NCBI GenBank assembly: GCA_028712345.1
Contig: JAQTQF010000120.1
Coordinates: 1 to 5,979 of the forward strand
Source of the DNA: Phycisphaerae bacterium
Lineage (GTDB): Bacteria; Planctomycetota; Phycisphaerae; Sedimentisphaerales; UBA12454
Length of the DNA: 5,979 nt
Direction: 5' to 3'
In this document: one piece after another, positions 1 to 5,771 of the stretch
Layout of the letters: each line of letters starts with the position of its first letter
Numbering within the stretch: the first letter of the stretch is position 1
Notes under the pieces: model-generated
The model's database searches: none
What the model saw: the letters and a program-made list of their open reading frames with translations, nothing else
Told to the model about the DNA's origin: nothing
Made by a program: the position numbers and the translations under genes

Positions 1-1237
1 ACTTATCGCGAAGGATTTTAATCTGCCCGAAGGCAAGAGTGAATTTGAGGTTCGCAATATCTTAGCCGAGCTTGCGGCGAAGAATTATACGGGCCTGACC
101 TGTTTTTTGGGCGGGGGAGTTTACGACCATTTCATACCTGCGGCGGTTTATTCGCTTATCAGCAGGAGTGAGTTTTATACCGCCTATACGCCTTATCAGC
201 CGGAAATTTCGCAGGGTACTTTGCAGGCGATTTTCGAGTATCAGTCGGCGATATGTAGATTGACGGAGATGGAGGCGTCCAACGCATCGCTTTATGACGG
301 CGGGACGGGGCTGTATGAGGCGATGATGACGGCATTGCGGATAACCGGCAGGAATAAAATTCTTATCGATGACAGCGTCAACCCGATTTACCGGGTTATG
401 ATTGATTCTTATACGAAAAATCTCAATATCGACCTTGAAGAAACAAATAACGACGAAGGGCTGATTAACAGAAAAGAACTTCTGGAAAAACTTGATGATA
501 AAACAGCCGCGATAATTGTACAAAATCCGAATTTTTTCGGCTGTGTCGATGATTTTACGGATATCGCAGAGGCGGCACATAAAAAAGGCACTCTGCTTAT
601 CGTTTCGTGCTATCCGATATCGCTGGGTATTTTAAAAACGCCCGGGGCGATGGGAGCCGATATCGTTACCGGAGAAGGACAGAGTTTGGGATTGCCGATG
701 AGTTTCGGTGGGCCCTATCTGGGATTTATGGCGACGAAAAAAGAATATGTCCGCAAAATGCCTGGCAGGATTGTCGGCAGGACTAAAGATTCGCAGGGCA
801 GGGACGGATTTGTTCTGACGCTTCAGGCTCGTGAACAGCATATTCGAAGGGAAAAGGCAACATCTAATATCTGTTCTAATGAGGCGCTATGCGCTCTTAC
901 GGCATTGGTTTATATGTCGCTTTTGGGTAAAGCCGGTTTGAAGGAAACGGCGCAGTTGTGTGCCGATAAGGCAAGTTACGCTTGGCAGAGGCTTACGGCG
1001 ATAAAAGGGGTCAGACCCCGTTTCAGTTCAAAATGGTTTTTCAACGAGTTTGTGATTGAGCTGCCGACAAATGCCGCTGATGTCGCAGGCAAACTAATCG
1101 AAAAAGGTTTTGCGGCAGGTTTTCCGCTGAGCAGGTATTACAGCGGAATGGAAAATTCGCTTCTGATTGCTGTGACGGAAAAACGGACGCGGCAGCAGAT
1201 AGGTATGCTTGCCGAGGCGATAGAGGCGGCGTTGTAG
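1..1237 (+). CDS. gcvPA: Glycine dehydrogenase (decarboxylating) subunit 1, GcvPA, 5' partial
   Basis: This is the N-terminal-type half of the two-subunit P-protein of the glycine cleavage system. With GcvPB it decarboxylates glycine in the cytoplasm and loads the aminomethyl group on lipoyl-GcvH. The frame is open from base 2 to the TAG at 1235-1237, giving 411 codons. The first TTG in good context (107) is internal, because family-like sequence (LAELAAKNYTGLTCFLGGG) continues upstream of it. Family full length is about 440-450 residues, so about 35-40 residues are cut off at the window edge. Recognisable GcvPA blocks, in order, are YDHFIPAAV, SRSEFYTAYTPYQPEISQGT, ASLYDGGTGLYEA, SFGGPYLGFMAT, GRTKDSQGRDGFVLTLQARE, QHIRREKATSNICSNEALCA and FFNEFVIELP. 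The PLP lysine is on the partner subunit, as expected. It is followed not by an adjacent gcvPB, as is common, but by 332 bp of repeats. A 13-bp palindrome lies within it at 1007-1019. Family assignment is firm. Confidence 0.96.
   Translation, partial: LIAKDFNLPEGKSEFEVRNILAELAAKNYTGLTCFLGGGVYDHFIPAAVYSLISRSEFYTAYTPYQPEISQGTLQAIFEYQSAICRLTEMEASNASLYDGGTGLYEAMMTALRITGRNKILIDDSVNPIYRVMIDSYTKNLNIDLEETNNDEGLINRKELLEKLDDKTAAIIVQNPNFFGCVDDFTDIAEAAHKKGTLLIVSCYPISLGILKTPGAMGADIVTGEGQSLGLPMSFGGPYLGFMATKKEYVRKMPGRIVGRTKDSQGRDGFVLTLQAREQHIRREKATSNICSNEALCALTALVYMSLLGKAGLKETAQLCADKASYAWQRLTAIKGVRPRFSSKWFFNEFVIELPTNAADVAGKLIEKGFAAGFPLSRYYSGMENSLLIAVTEKRTRQQIGMLAEAIEAAL
1007..1019. repeat. Perfect 13-bp palindrome inside gcvPA
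   Basis: GGGGTC-A-GACCCC is a perfect inverted repeat with a single central base, preceded by AAAA and followed by GTTT. It is read as GVRP within the gcvPA frame. Unlike the repeat in the radical SAM gene, the protein here aligns with the family pattern from memory (KGV.P.FS..FFNEF) with no obvious extra residues. It may be chance or a substitution rather than an insertion. Confidence 0.5.
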
Positions 1238-1247
1238 AAGTGAAAAG

Positions 1248-1258
1248 TTAATAGTGAA
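1248..1258 (+). repeat. Left 11-bp direct repeat flanking the MITE-like element
   Basis: TTAATAGTGAA occurs here and again, perfectly, at 1409-1419. The two copies abut exactly the GG...CC ends of the inverted-repeat element between them, as a target-site duplication would. The caveat is that the spacer is itself built of similar AT-rich words (GTGAAAAGTTAATAGTGAA), so a pre-existing repeat cannot be excluded. Confidence 0.75.
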
Positions 1259-1408
1259 GGTAACCTCTAAAAACTTGTCCTCACGAAAGTGGGGATGTCA
1301 TTGTGAGGAGCGAAGCGACGAATCAATCTTCATTCTTATTTCAAAAACGAGATTCTTCGTCCGCCTTCGGCGGACTCAGAATGACAAGTCGCATTTTTAG
1401 AGATTTCC
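1259..1408. mobile_element. 150-bp MITE-like palindromic element, non-coding
   Basis: The ends form an imperfect terminal inverted repeat: GGTAACCTCTAAAAA on the left against GGAAATCTCTAAAAA on the complement of the right, 12 of 15 matching. CTCTAAAAA (1265-1273) pairs perfectly with TTTTTAGAG (1394-1402). Further inward, CTTGTC (1274-1279) pairs with GACAAG (1383-1388), and TGTCATT (1296-1302) with AATGACA (1380-1386). Two side hairpins sit in the arms: TCCTCAC-GAAA-GTGGGGA (1278-1295, one G-T pair) and GTCCGCC-TTC-GGCGGAC (1359-1375). No ORF of note is present. The arms resemble the TGTCATTCTGAG...GAAGAATC palindromes I recall from several bacterial phyla, which I cannot verify here. Perfect 11-bp direct repeats flank it. 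It looks like a small element mobilised by a transposase encoded elsewhere. Confidence 0.75.
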
Positions 1409-1419
1409 TTAATAGTGAA
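1409..1419 (+). repeat. Right 11-bp direct repeat flanking the MITE-like element
   Basis: This is the second perfect copy of TTAATAGTGAA, the partner of 1248-1258. Removing the element and one copy restores a continuous AT-rich spacer (..AGTTAATAGTGAATAGTTATGG..), as expected of the pre-insertion site. Confidence 0.75.
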
Positions 1420-1420
1420 T

Positions 1421-1450
1421 AGTTATGGAATCGGCAAAGCCGATGGAGTT
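1421..1450. repeat. Spacer hairpin module, copy 1 (ATCGGC/GCCGAT)
   Basis: A 6-bp stem ATCGGC (1430-1435) and GCCGAT (1439-1444) closes an AAA loop. The frame AGTTATGGAATCGGC...GCCGATGGAGTT recurs at 5767-5799 as AGTTAAGGAATCGGC...GCCGATGGAATT with a different loop. Both copies follow the 3' end of a gene after an AT-rich run. There is only a short T run (1449-1452) after GGAG, so terminator function is possible but weak. Confidence 0.65.
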
Positions 1451-1508
1451 TTATGAACCCCGTCATCCGTCTTCACTGCGTTTCGACGCGACAGGTGATG
1501 ACGGGGCT
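1451..1508. repeat. Hairpin H2 upstream of gcvPB
   Basis: A perfect 10-bp inverted repeat, CCCCGTCATC (1458-1467) and GATGACGGGG (1497-1506), encloses a 29-nt interior. That interior can fold further through GCGT-TTCG-ACGC. The stem is framed by TTATGAA on the left and CT on the right. The same frame (TTACGAACCCC...GGGGGCT) surrounds the hairpin inside the radical SAM gene. No T-tract follows, so it does not look like a classic intrinsic terminator. Confidence 0.7.
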
Positions 1509-1510
1509 AA

Positions 1511-1545
1511 ACGGACCCCCAACATAAAGTTGGGGGCTTTAGGAT
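1511..1545. repeat. Hairpin repeat H3, intergenic copy
   Basis: A perfect 8-bp stem CCCCCAAC (1516-1523) and GTTGGGGG (1529-1536) closes an ATAAA loop, followed by CTTTAGGAT. Bases 1515-1545 are identical over 31 bp to 4958-4988 inside the radical SAM gene, and 1511-1545 matches 4954-4988 with one difference. It lies 24 bases upstream of the gcvPB start codon, so as RNA it would sit in the gcvPB leader. It could affect translation or transcript stability, which is inference only. Confidence 0.85.
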
Positions 1546-1558
1546 TTTAACGAGCAAA

Positions 1559-1563
1559 AAAGG
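1559..1563 (+). promoter_or_regulatory. Probable gcvPB ribosome binding site
   Basis: AAAGG in CAAAAAAGGTGCGGGATG ends six bases before the ATG at 1570. It is a modest Shine-Dalgarno match but well placed, and it supports that start over others. Confidence 0.55.
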
Positions 1564-1569
1564 TGCGGG

Positions 1570-3015
1570 ATGGATTTGATATTTGACAAGAGCACAAAAG
1601 GCCGGCGGGGCGTTATTCCTCAAAAGAGCGATGTACCCACGACGGTGAATATAAAGGCAGAATTTTTACGAAGCAGTGATGCGGCTCTGCCGGAGGTCAG
1701 CGAGCTTGATGTCGTCAGGCATTTTACGGCTCTTTCACGGAGGAACTTCGGAGTCGATAATAATTTTTATCCGCTTGGTTCCTGTACGATGAAATATAAT
1801 CCGAAAGTTACGGAACGAATCGCAAGCTATCCTGGTTTTGCGCATCTTCATCCGTTAATGCCTCAGTTGAGAATGGGCGGTCTTTTGACGCAGGGTGCTC
1901 TTGAAGTGCTTTACGATGTGGATAAATTTCTTAGCGAGATTGCCGGTATGGCTGGTTTTACGACCCAGCCGATGGCGGGCGCTCACGGGGAACTTTGCGG
2001 CATAATGATTATGGTCGCTTACCACAGAGACAAGGGCAATAAGAAAACCACGGTTCTTATTCCAGACAGCGCTCACGGGACGAACCCGGCAAGCGCGGCA
2101 ATCGCAGGCTATAAGGTTGTCTCTGTTCCGTCCAATGATAAAGGCGTGATGGATATCAAAGCCTTGAAACAGATGGTTAATTCTGAGACAGCAGGGATAA
2201 TGCTCACCTGTCCCAATACAGTTGGTATCTTCGAGCCTGACATAAAAGAAATTTGCGACATTATCCATTCGGTTGACGGGCTGGCGTATTATGACGGGGC
2301 GAATTTGAACGCCATAGTCGGCAAGGCCCGGCCGGGCGATTTCGGTTTCGATATCGTTCATATCAATCTGCACAAGACCTTCGCGACTCCTCACGGCGGC
2401 GGCGGGCCGGGAGCAGGGCCGGTCGGCGTTGTTGAAAAGCTGCGCGATTATCTGCCGGTTTCTATTGTCGTAAAAAGAGCGGATGGGACATTTGCACTCG
2501 AATACGACAGACCCAAATCAATCGGTTATATCGCGCCGTTCTACGGCAATTTTGCGGTCATTCTCAAGGCGTATGTTTATATTCTTATGCTTGGCGAAGA
2601 GGGTCTCAAAAGAGTAGCGGAAAATGCCGTGCTTAACGCCAATTATATCAAGCATAAACTAAAGGATTATTACGACCTTCCATTTGGACAGGTTTGCAAG
2701 CACGAATGCGTTTTCAGTGCGGCTCGGCAAAGCGCCGGCGGTATTCACGCGCTTGACATTGCCAAGGGGTTGATAGACAGAGGATTTCATCCGCCGACAG
2801 TTTATTTTCCGTCGATAGTCAAAGAAGCGATGATGATTGAGCCGACAGAGACCGAGAGCAAGGAGACGATGGACTTGTTTATTGAAGCGATGATTGATAT
2901 TGCCAAAATGGCGCAGAACCAACCTGAAACACTCAAGGCTGCGCCGATTAGTACTCCCGTCGGCAGATTGGACGAGACCGCTGCGGCGAAGAATGTGGAT
3001 ATTGCGGAATTGTAG
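1570..3015 (+). CDS. gcvPB: Glycine dehydrogenase (decarboxylating) subunit 2, GcvPB
   Basis: This is the PLP-bearing subunit of the glycine cleavage P-protein, partner of GcvPA. Its 481 residues match the usual family length. The N-terminal block LDVVRHFTALSRRNFGVDN (about 46-64) is followed by YPLGSCTMKYNPK (67-79), GAHGEL (137-142), DSAHGTNPASAA (166-177), the cofactor-site region YYDGANLNAI (240-249) and the PLP Schiff-base lysine Lys269 in HINLHKTFATPHGGGGPG. The C-terminus holds HPPTVYFP and MMIEPTETESKE, both typical of the family. The ATG at 1570 gives a full-length start (MDLIFDKSTKGRRG) and has a plausible Shine-Dalgarno sequence. Nothing looks damaged. Its separation from gcvPA by 332 bp of repeats is unusual. 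Those hairpins make up the leader region and could alter co-expression, which is inferred. The family is recognised with high confidence. Confidence 0.97.
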   Translation: MDLIFDKSTKGRRGVIPQKSDVPTTVNIKAEFLRSSDAALPEVSELDVVRHFTALSRRNFGVDNNFYPLGSCTMKYNPKVTERIASYPGFAHLHPLMPQLRMGGLLTQGALEVLYDVDKFLSEIAGMAGFTTQPMAGAHGELCGIMIMVAYHRDKGNKKTTVLIPDSAHGTNPASAAIAGYKVVSVPSNDKGVMDIKALKQMVNSETAGIMLTCPNTVGIFEPDIKEICDIIHSVDGLAYYDGANLNAIVGKARPGDFGFDIVHINLHKTFATPHGGGGPGAGPVGVVEKLRDYLPVSIVVKRADGTFALEYDRPKSIGYIAPFYGNFAVILKAYVYILMLGEEGLKRVAENAVLNANYIKHKLKDYYDLPFGQVCKHECVFSAARQSAGGIHALDIAKGLIDRGFHPPTVYFPSIVKEAMMIEPTETESKETMDLFIEAMIDIAKMAQNQPETLKAAPISTPVGRLDETAAAKNVDIAEL

Positions 3016-3048
3016 GCACGAAGAGAGTTTTTAATTTTAAAACCCGCC

Positions 3049-3056
3049 GGAGGTGG
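3049..3056 (+). promoter_or_regulatory. Strong Shine-Dalgarno sequence before a 17-codon ORF
   Basis: GGAGGTGG stands seven bases before ATG 3064 and is the best Shine-Dalgarno match I see in the window. It is too far (72 bases) to serve the transporter GTG at 3129 directly. It therefore either drives the short ORF or is a remnant of a lost gene. Confidence 0.6.
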
Positions 3057-3063
3057 ATAAATT

Positions 3064-3117
3064 ATGCGGATTTTAAGCAAAGACGACAGCATCAGAAAAT
3101 TGTCATCCGAAAGGTAA
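3064..3117 (+). CDS. Candidate 17-aa leader peptide or gene remnant
   Basis: ATG 3064 to TAA 3115-3117 encodes MRILSKDDSIRKLSSER. The support is positional: a near-ideal Shine-Dalgarno at optimal spacing, the gap between gcvPB and the transporter, and a stop that abuts another ATG (TAAATG, 3115-3120). That second ATG opens a four-codon frame (MEIL, 3118-3132) whose TGA overlaps the transporter's GTG start (GTGA, 3129-3132). The arrangement suggests a translational relay into the transporter. The peptide is charged, with no membrane segment and no run of a single amino acid as in attenuation leaders. I do not recognise it. It may equally be the 5' stump of a decayed gene. Confidence 0.35.
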   Translation: MRILSKDDSIRKLSSER

Positions 3118-3128
3118 ATGGAAATATT

Positions 3129-4397
3129 GTGAAAAACAGATGGCTCATCGCATTAAGTGCGGTTGGTATTCATATTTCCATAGGCTCTGTTTATGCCTGG
3201 AGCGTCGTGGCCAAGCCGATAATGAATCTTTTCAACTGTTCAATTTCACAGGTTACGGTTACTTTTGCCATTGCGATATGTTTTCTGGGATTAAGCGCAG
3301 CATTCCTCGGTCATTTTGTTGAAAAAGAAGGGCCGAGAAAAGCAGGAATGCTCGCAGCATTTTTTTTTGGGATAGGCGTAGCTGGTTCCGGCCTTGCAAT
3401 CAGGTTTGAATCTCTGCGGCTTTTATATTTATGCTACGGTGTATTGGGCGGAATCGGGTTGGGAACCGGATACATCGCGCCCGTATCGACGCTGATAAAA
3501 TGGTTTCCTGACAAAAGAGGAATGGCGACAGGTATGGCGATTATGGGTTTCGGGTTTGCGGCTTTTATCAGTAGCTTCGCTATGAAAAAATTGATGTCTA
3601 TTGAGTCGTTAGGTATTGAAGGTATGTTTTACATTCTTGGCGTGATATATTTTCTTGTTATGTCCATCTCGGCACAGTATCTGGCTCCGCCGCCAAAGGA
3701 TTGGGTTCCGGCGGGTTTTAAAGCCAAACTGAATAACGGTACAAAAACGATTAAATTAGACCTGTCACAGCTTACGGCAAATGAGGCAGTTAGGACATTG
3801 AGATTTTATTTTCTTTGGCTGATGCTGTTCATTAATATTTCTTGCGGCATCGCGGTAATTTCAGTAGCTTCGCCGATGGGTCAGGAATTGGCGGGGCTTT
3901 CAGTGGCGGCGGCTGCCGGAATGGTTGCAATAATCGGCATATTTAACGGACTTGGCCGAATCGGCTGGTCAAGCATTTCAGACCATATCGGCAGGCCTGT
4001 AACATGGACGATATTTTTTATAATTCAAATTGTAGCTTTTTTGGTTCTGCCGCAAATCAGGAATCCTGTTCTTTTTCAGGCGGTTGTTTTTTTGATAATG
4101 ACTTGTTACGGGGGAGGATTTGCGTCTGTGCCGGCGTATATCAGCGACCTTTTTGGAACAAAACAGGTTTCCGCTATTCACGGATATATTTTAACCGCTT
4201 GGTCGGCCGCCGGTATTTTTGGGCCGATGTTTCTGGCAATGGTTAAAGATAAGACGCAAAATTATTCGACGACTCTGTATGTTTTCAGCGGTTTTTTCGT
4301 GATTGCACTAATACTCTCGACTCTTTTGATTTTTAATATCAAAGCGATAATGGCAAAAAATCATATAAAAGTTGAAGAGCAGGTTTGCTTAGCGTAA
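3129..4397 (+). CDS. MFS transporter, oxalate/formate antiporter (OFA) family-like
   Basis: This is a 422-residue inner-membrane carrier with about 12 hydrophobic segments, roughly at 5-27, 43-62, 73-92, 98-119, 134-154, 164-185, 224-247, 256-280, 288-307, 312-334, 349-371 and 382-404. A hydrophilic loop (186-222) separates the two halves. OFA-type signatures are NRWLIALSAVGIHISIGSVY at the N-terminus, the loop motif HFVEKEGPRKAG (62-73), YIAPVSTLIKWFPDKRGMAT (115-134), NGLGRIGWSSISDHIGRP (273-290) and ILTAWSAAGIFGP (354-366). GTG is chosen as start because the family N-terminus begins exactly there and no in-frame ATG fits. Its nearby Shine-Dalgarno (GGAA, 3120-3123) is weak. Arg277 may correspond to the TM8 arginine of OxlT, but TM11 lacks a lysine, so oxalate/formate exchange is doubtful. 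A small monocarboxylate is a guess and the substrate is unknown. It ends 13 bases before the radical SAM gene. Confidence 0.88.
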   Translation: MKNRWLIALSAVGIHISIGSVYAWSVVAKPIMNLFNCSISQVTVTFAIAICFLGLSAAFLGHFVEKEGPRKAGMLAAFFFGIGVAGSGLAIRFESLRLLYLCYGVLGGIGLGTGYIAPVSTLIKWFPDKRGMATGMAIMGFGFAAFISSFAMKKLMSIESLGIEGMFYILGVIYFLVMSISAQYLAPPPKDWVPAGFKAKLNNGTKTIKLDLSQLTANEAVRTLRFYFLWLMLFINISCGIAVISVASPMGQELAGLSVAAAAGMVAIIGIFNGLGRIGWSSISDHIGRPVTWTIFFIIQIVAFLVLPQIRNPVLFQAVVFLIMTCYGGGFASVPAYISDLFGTKQVSAIHGYILTAWSAAGIFGPMFLAMVKDKTQNYSTTLYVFSGFFVIALILSTLLIFNIKAIMAKNHIKVEEQVCLA

Positions 4398-4410
4398 ACT
4401 TATTGACGGT

Positions 4411-5733
4411 ATGAATAATACGCCGTCTATATTGCTTGTCAATCCGCCGATATATGATTTTTCGGCTTATGATTTTTGGCTCAAGCCGTTGGGGATGCTT
4501 ACGGCGGCGGGCAGAATCGCAGACGGCGCGGATTCCTTCGACTGCGATCAGGACAGGTTTGAAATTTTTGATTTTCTCGACCGAGGGCATCAATTCTATT
4601 CGGATAAGCCTCAATTCAAAAGCGACGAGTGGGGCAGGGGCGAATTCTTTTCGATTAAAATTCCAAAACCACAGGTTTTCAAAAACATTCCGAGGTATTA
4701 TCGCCGGTTTGGTTTGCCCGGCGAGATATTTACCGATTTTTTGCAAACGCACAAGCCCGCTGATTTTGCGTTTGTTCAGGCCGTTATGACTTATTGGTAT
4801 TTGGGATATGAGGAAGTAATAAAGGGGCTTAAAAAATACTGGCCGGGGACGAAAATTGTTCTTGGCGGGCCATACTGTATGATTTGTCCGGAGCACGCTG
4901 AAAAACTCGGCGCCGATTTTGTGTTTTGTGATGGTGCGATGGATAAAGGAATTACGAACCCCCAACATAAAGTTGGGGGCTTTAGGATACAGCCGAGGTG
5001 GGATGTTTACGAAAGAATTGAAACTGCGGCGATGAAGATTACGCGGGGCTGTCCGTTTAAATGCACATATTGCACGGTGCCATTGTTTTGCGACGGGTTT
5101 ACGGCAAAACCAATAGAGCAGGCGATTGAAGAATTAAAATTTATCGTTTCGCTCGGCGTAAAGAATATCGCGTTTTATGATGATTCACTGCTGTATAAGA
5201 GCGATGAGGTTTTAAAGCCTTTTCTGCGGTATGTGATAGAGGATAAAATAAAAATAAATTTTCATACGCCCAATGCGCTGAACGCGAGATTTATTGACAG
5301 CGAAGTCGCGGAGCTGATGGTGAAGGCGGGCTTTAAAAGTTTTTATCTGGGTTTTGAGAGCAGGGCGGGGCAATTTCAGAGGCAGACCGGGGCGAAGGTT
5401 TTTGACGATGAGTTGGCCGGTGCGGTAAAGACGCTTGCGGGGGCAGGGGCGAATTTGAACAGTATAACCGCGTATTTAATGTTCGGTCATCCGCGGTTTG
5501 AAATTCAGGAAGTTGAAGATTCGCTGAAGTTCGTCAATAGTTTAGGTATAAGAATTATGCTTTCGGAGTTTTCGCCGATACCGGGAACGGCGGATGGGAA
5601 ACTTTGCGAAAAATATATCGATATGAATGAGCCGCTTCTGCATAACAAGACGGCGTTTCCGATAATTCTGTTCGGCACCGAGAAGGTAAACCGCATAAAA
5701 GAGATGTGCCATAGGTTGAATCACAGCGTTTAA
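4411..5733 (+). CDS. Radical SAM protein with cobalamin-binding-like N-terminal domain
   Basis: This 440-residue cytoplasmic enzyme of unknown substrate begins with a Rossmann-like opening, ILLVNPPIYDF (7-17). A region resembling the B12-binding domain of radical SAM proteins follows, including KIVLGGPYC and EHAEKLGADFVFCDG (161-175). No DxHxxG cobalamin-ligand motif is visible, which is common in such proteins. The 4Fe-4S/SAM motif is RGCPFKCTYC, with Cys214, Cys218 and Cys221 (CxxxCxxC). Further barrel motifs are NIAFYDDSLLYK (252-263), FYLGFESRAG (311-320) and FSPIPGT (387-393). Residues 182-193, between the two domains, are encoded by a palindromic repeat whose core is identical to one upstream of gcvPB. 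The linker there seems short for the family. The ATG at 4411 lies 13 bases after the transporter stop with only a weak Shine-Dalgarno, so co-transcription is likely. Methyltransferase, methylthiotransferase or cyclase roles cannot be separated from sequence alone. Confidence 0.9.
   Translation: MNNTPSILLVNPPIYDFSAYDFWLKPLGMLTAAGRIADGADSFDCDQDRFEIFDFLDRGHQFYSDKPQFKSDEWGRGEFFSIKIPKPQVFKNIPRYYRRFGLPGEIFTDFLQTHKPADFAFVQAVMTYWYLGYEEVIKGLKKYWPGTKIVLGGPYCMICPEHAEKLGADFVFCDGAMDKGITNPQHKVGGFRIQPRWDVYERIETAAMKITRGCPFKCTYCTVPLFCDGFTAKPIEQAIEELKFIVSLGVKNIAFYDDSLLYKSDEVLKPFLRYVIEDKIKINFHTPNALNARFIDSEVAELMVKAGFKSFYLGFESRAGQFQRQTGAKVFDDELAGAVKTLAGAGANLNSITAYLMFGHPRFEIQEVEDSLKFVNSLGIRIMLSEFSPIPGTADGKLCEKYIDMNEPLLHNKTAFPIILFGTEKVNRIKEMCHRLNHSV
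4952..4988. repeat. Hairpin repeat H3, copy inside the radical SAM reading frame
   Basis: Bases 4958-4988 equal 1515-1545 in all 31 positions, including the CCCCCAAC-ATAAA-GTTGGGGG stem-loop. The left flank TTACGAACCCC instead resembles the left edge of hairpin H2 (TTATGAACCCC, 1451-1461). The copy is read as NPQHKVGGFRI (residues 183-193), about 20 residues before the first cluster cysteine, without breaking the frame. A palindrome shared between a spacer and a coding region is best explained as a dispersed repeat that inserted into the gene. Confidence 0.85.
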
Positions 5734-5743
5734 AAAATAGTTT

Positions 5744-5771
5744 TTAGTTTTGAGTCTTTAGTTCTGAGTTA
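5744..5771. repeat. Degenerate 14-bp tandem repeat after the radical SAM gene
   Basis: TTAGTTTTGAGTCT (5744-5757) is followed directly by TTAGTTCTGAGTTA (5758-5771), 11 of 14 matching, with a partial related word just upstream. It fills the space between the radical SAM stop and the hairpin at 5776. A comparable AT-rich run follows gcvPA at 1239-1258. Confidence 0.6.

Noticed and set aside
107..109. TTG 107 as the true start of gcvPA
   Set aside because: The frame is open to the window edge and the upstream residues fit the GcvPA N-terminal region, so the gene is simply cut by the window.
1259..1408. Insertion sequence encoding its own transposase
   Set aside because: At 150 bp with no meaningful ORF it can only be a non-autonomous element.
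1248..1545. CRISPR array
   Set aside because: The repeated units are different palindromes at irregular spacing, with no repeat-spacer periodicity and no cas genes.
1511..1560. Intrinsic terminator formed by hairpin H3
   Set aside because: The GC-rich stem is right, but it is followed by CTTTAGGATTTTAACG rather than a T-tract, and an identical hairpin lies inside a translated gene, where termination would be harmful.
1238..1569. Glycine riboswitch upstream of gcvPB
   Set aside because: Glycine riboswitches often precede gcv genes, but I cannot find the paired aptamer cores. The spacer is accounted for by palindromic repeats, one of which recurs in an unrelated coding region.
1855..2394. 179-codon - strand ORF opposite gcvPB
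   Set aside because: It lies wholly antisense to a clear full-length gcvPB, has shadow-frame composition and shows no recognisable family. The 172-codon ORF at 62-580 opposite gcvPA and the 209-codon ORF at 4339-4968 are dismissed for the same reason.
4952..4988. Frameshift or pseudogene at the radical SAM repeat
   Set aside because: The frame stays open through the repeat and all downstream motifs (CxxxCxxC, YDD, GFES) are intact in the same frame.
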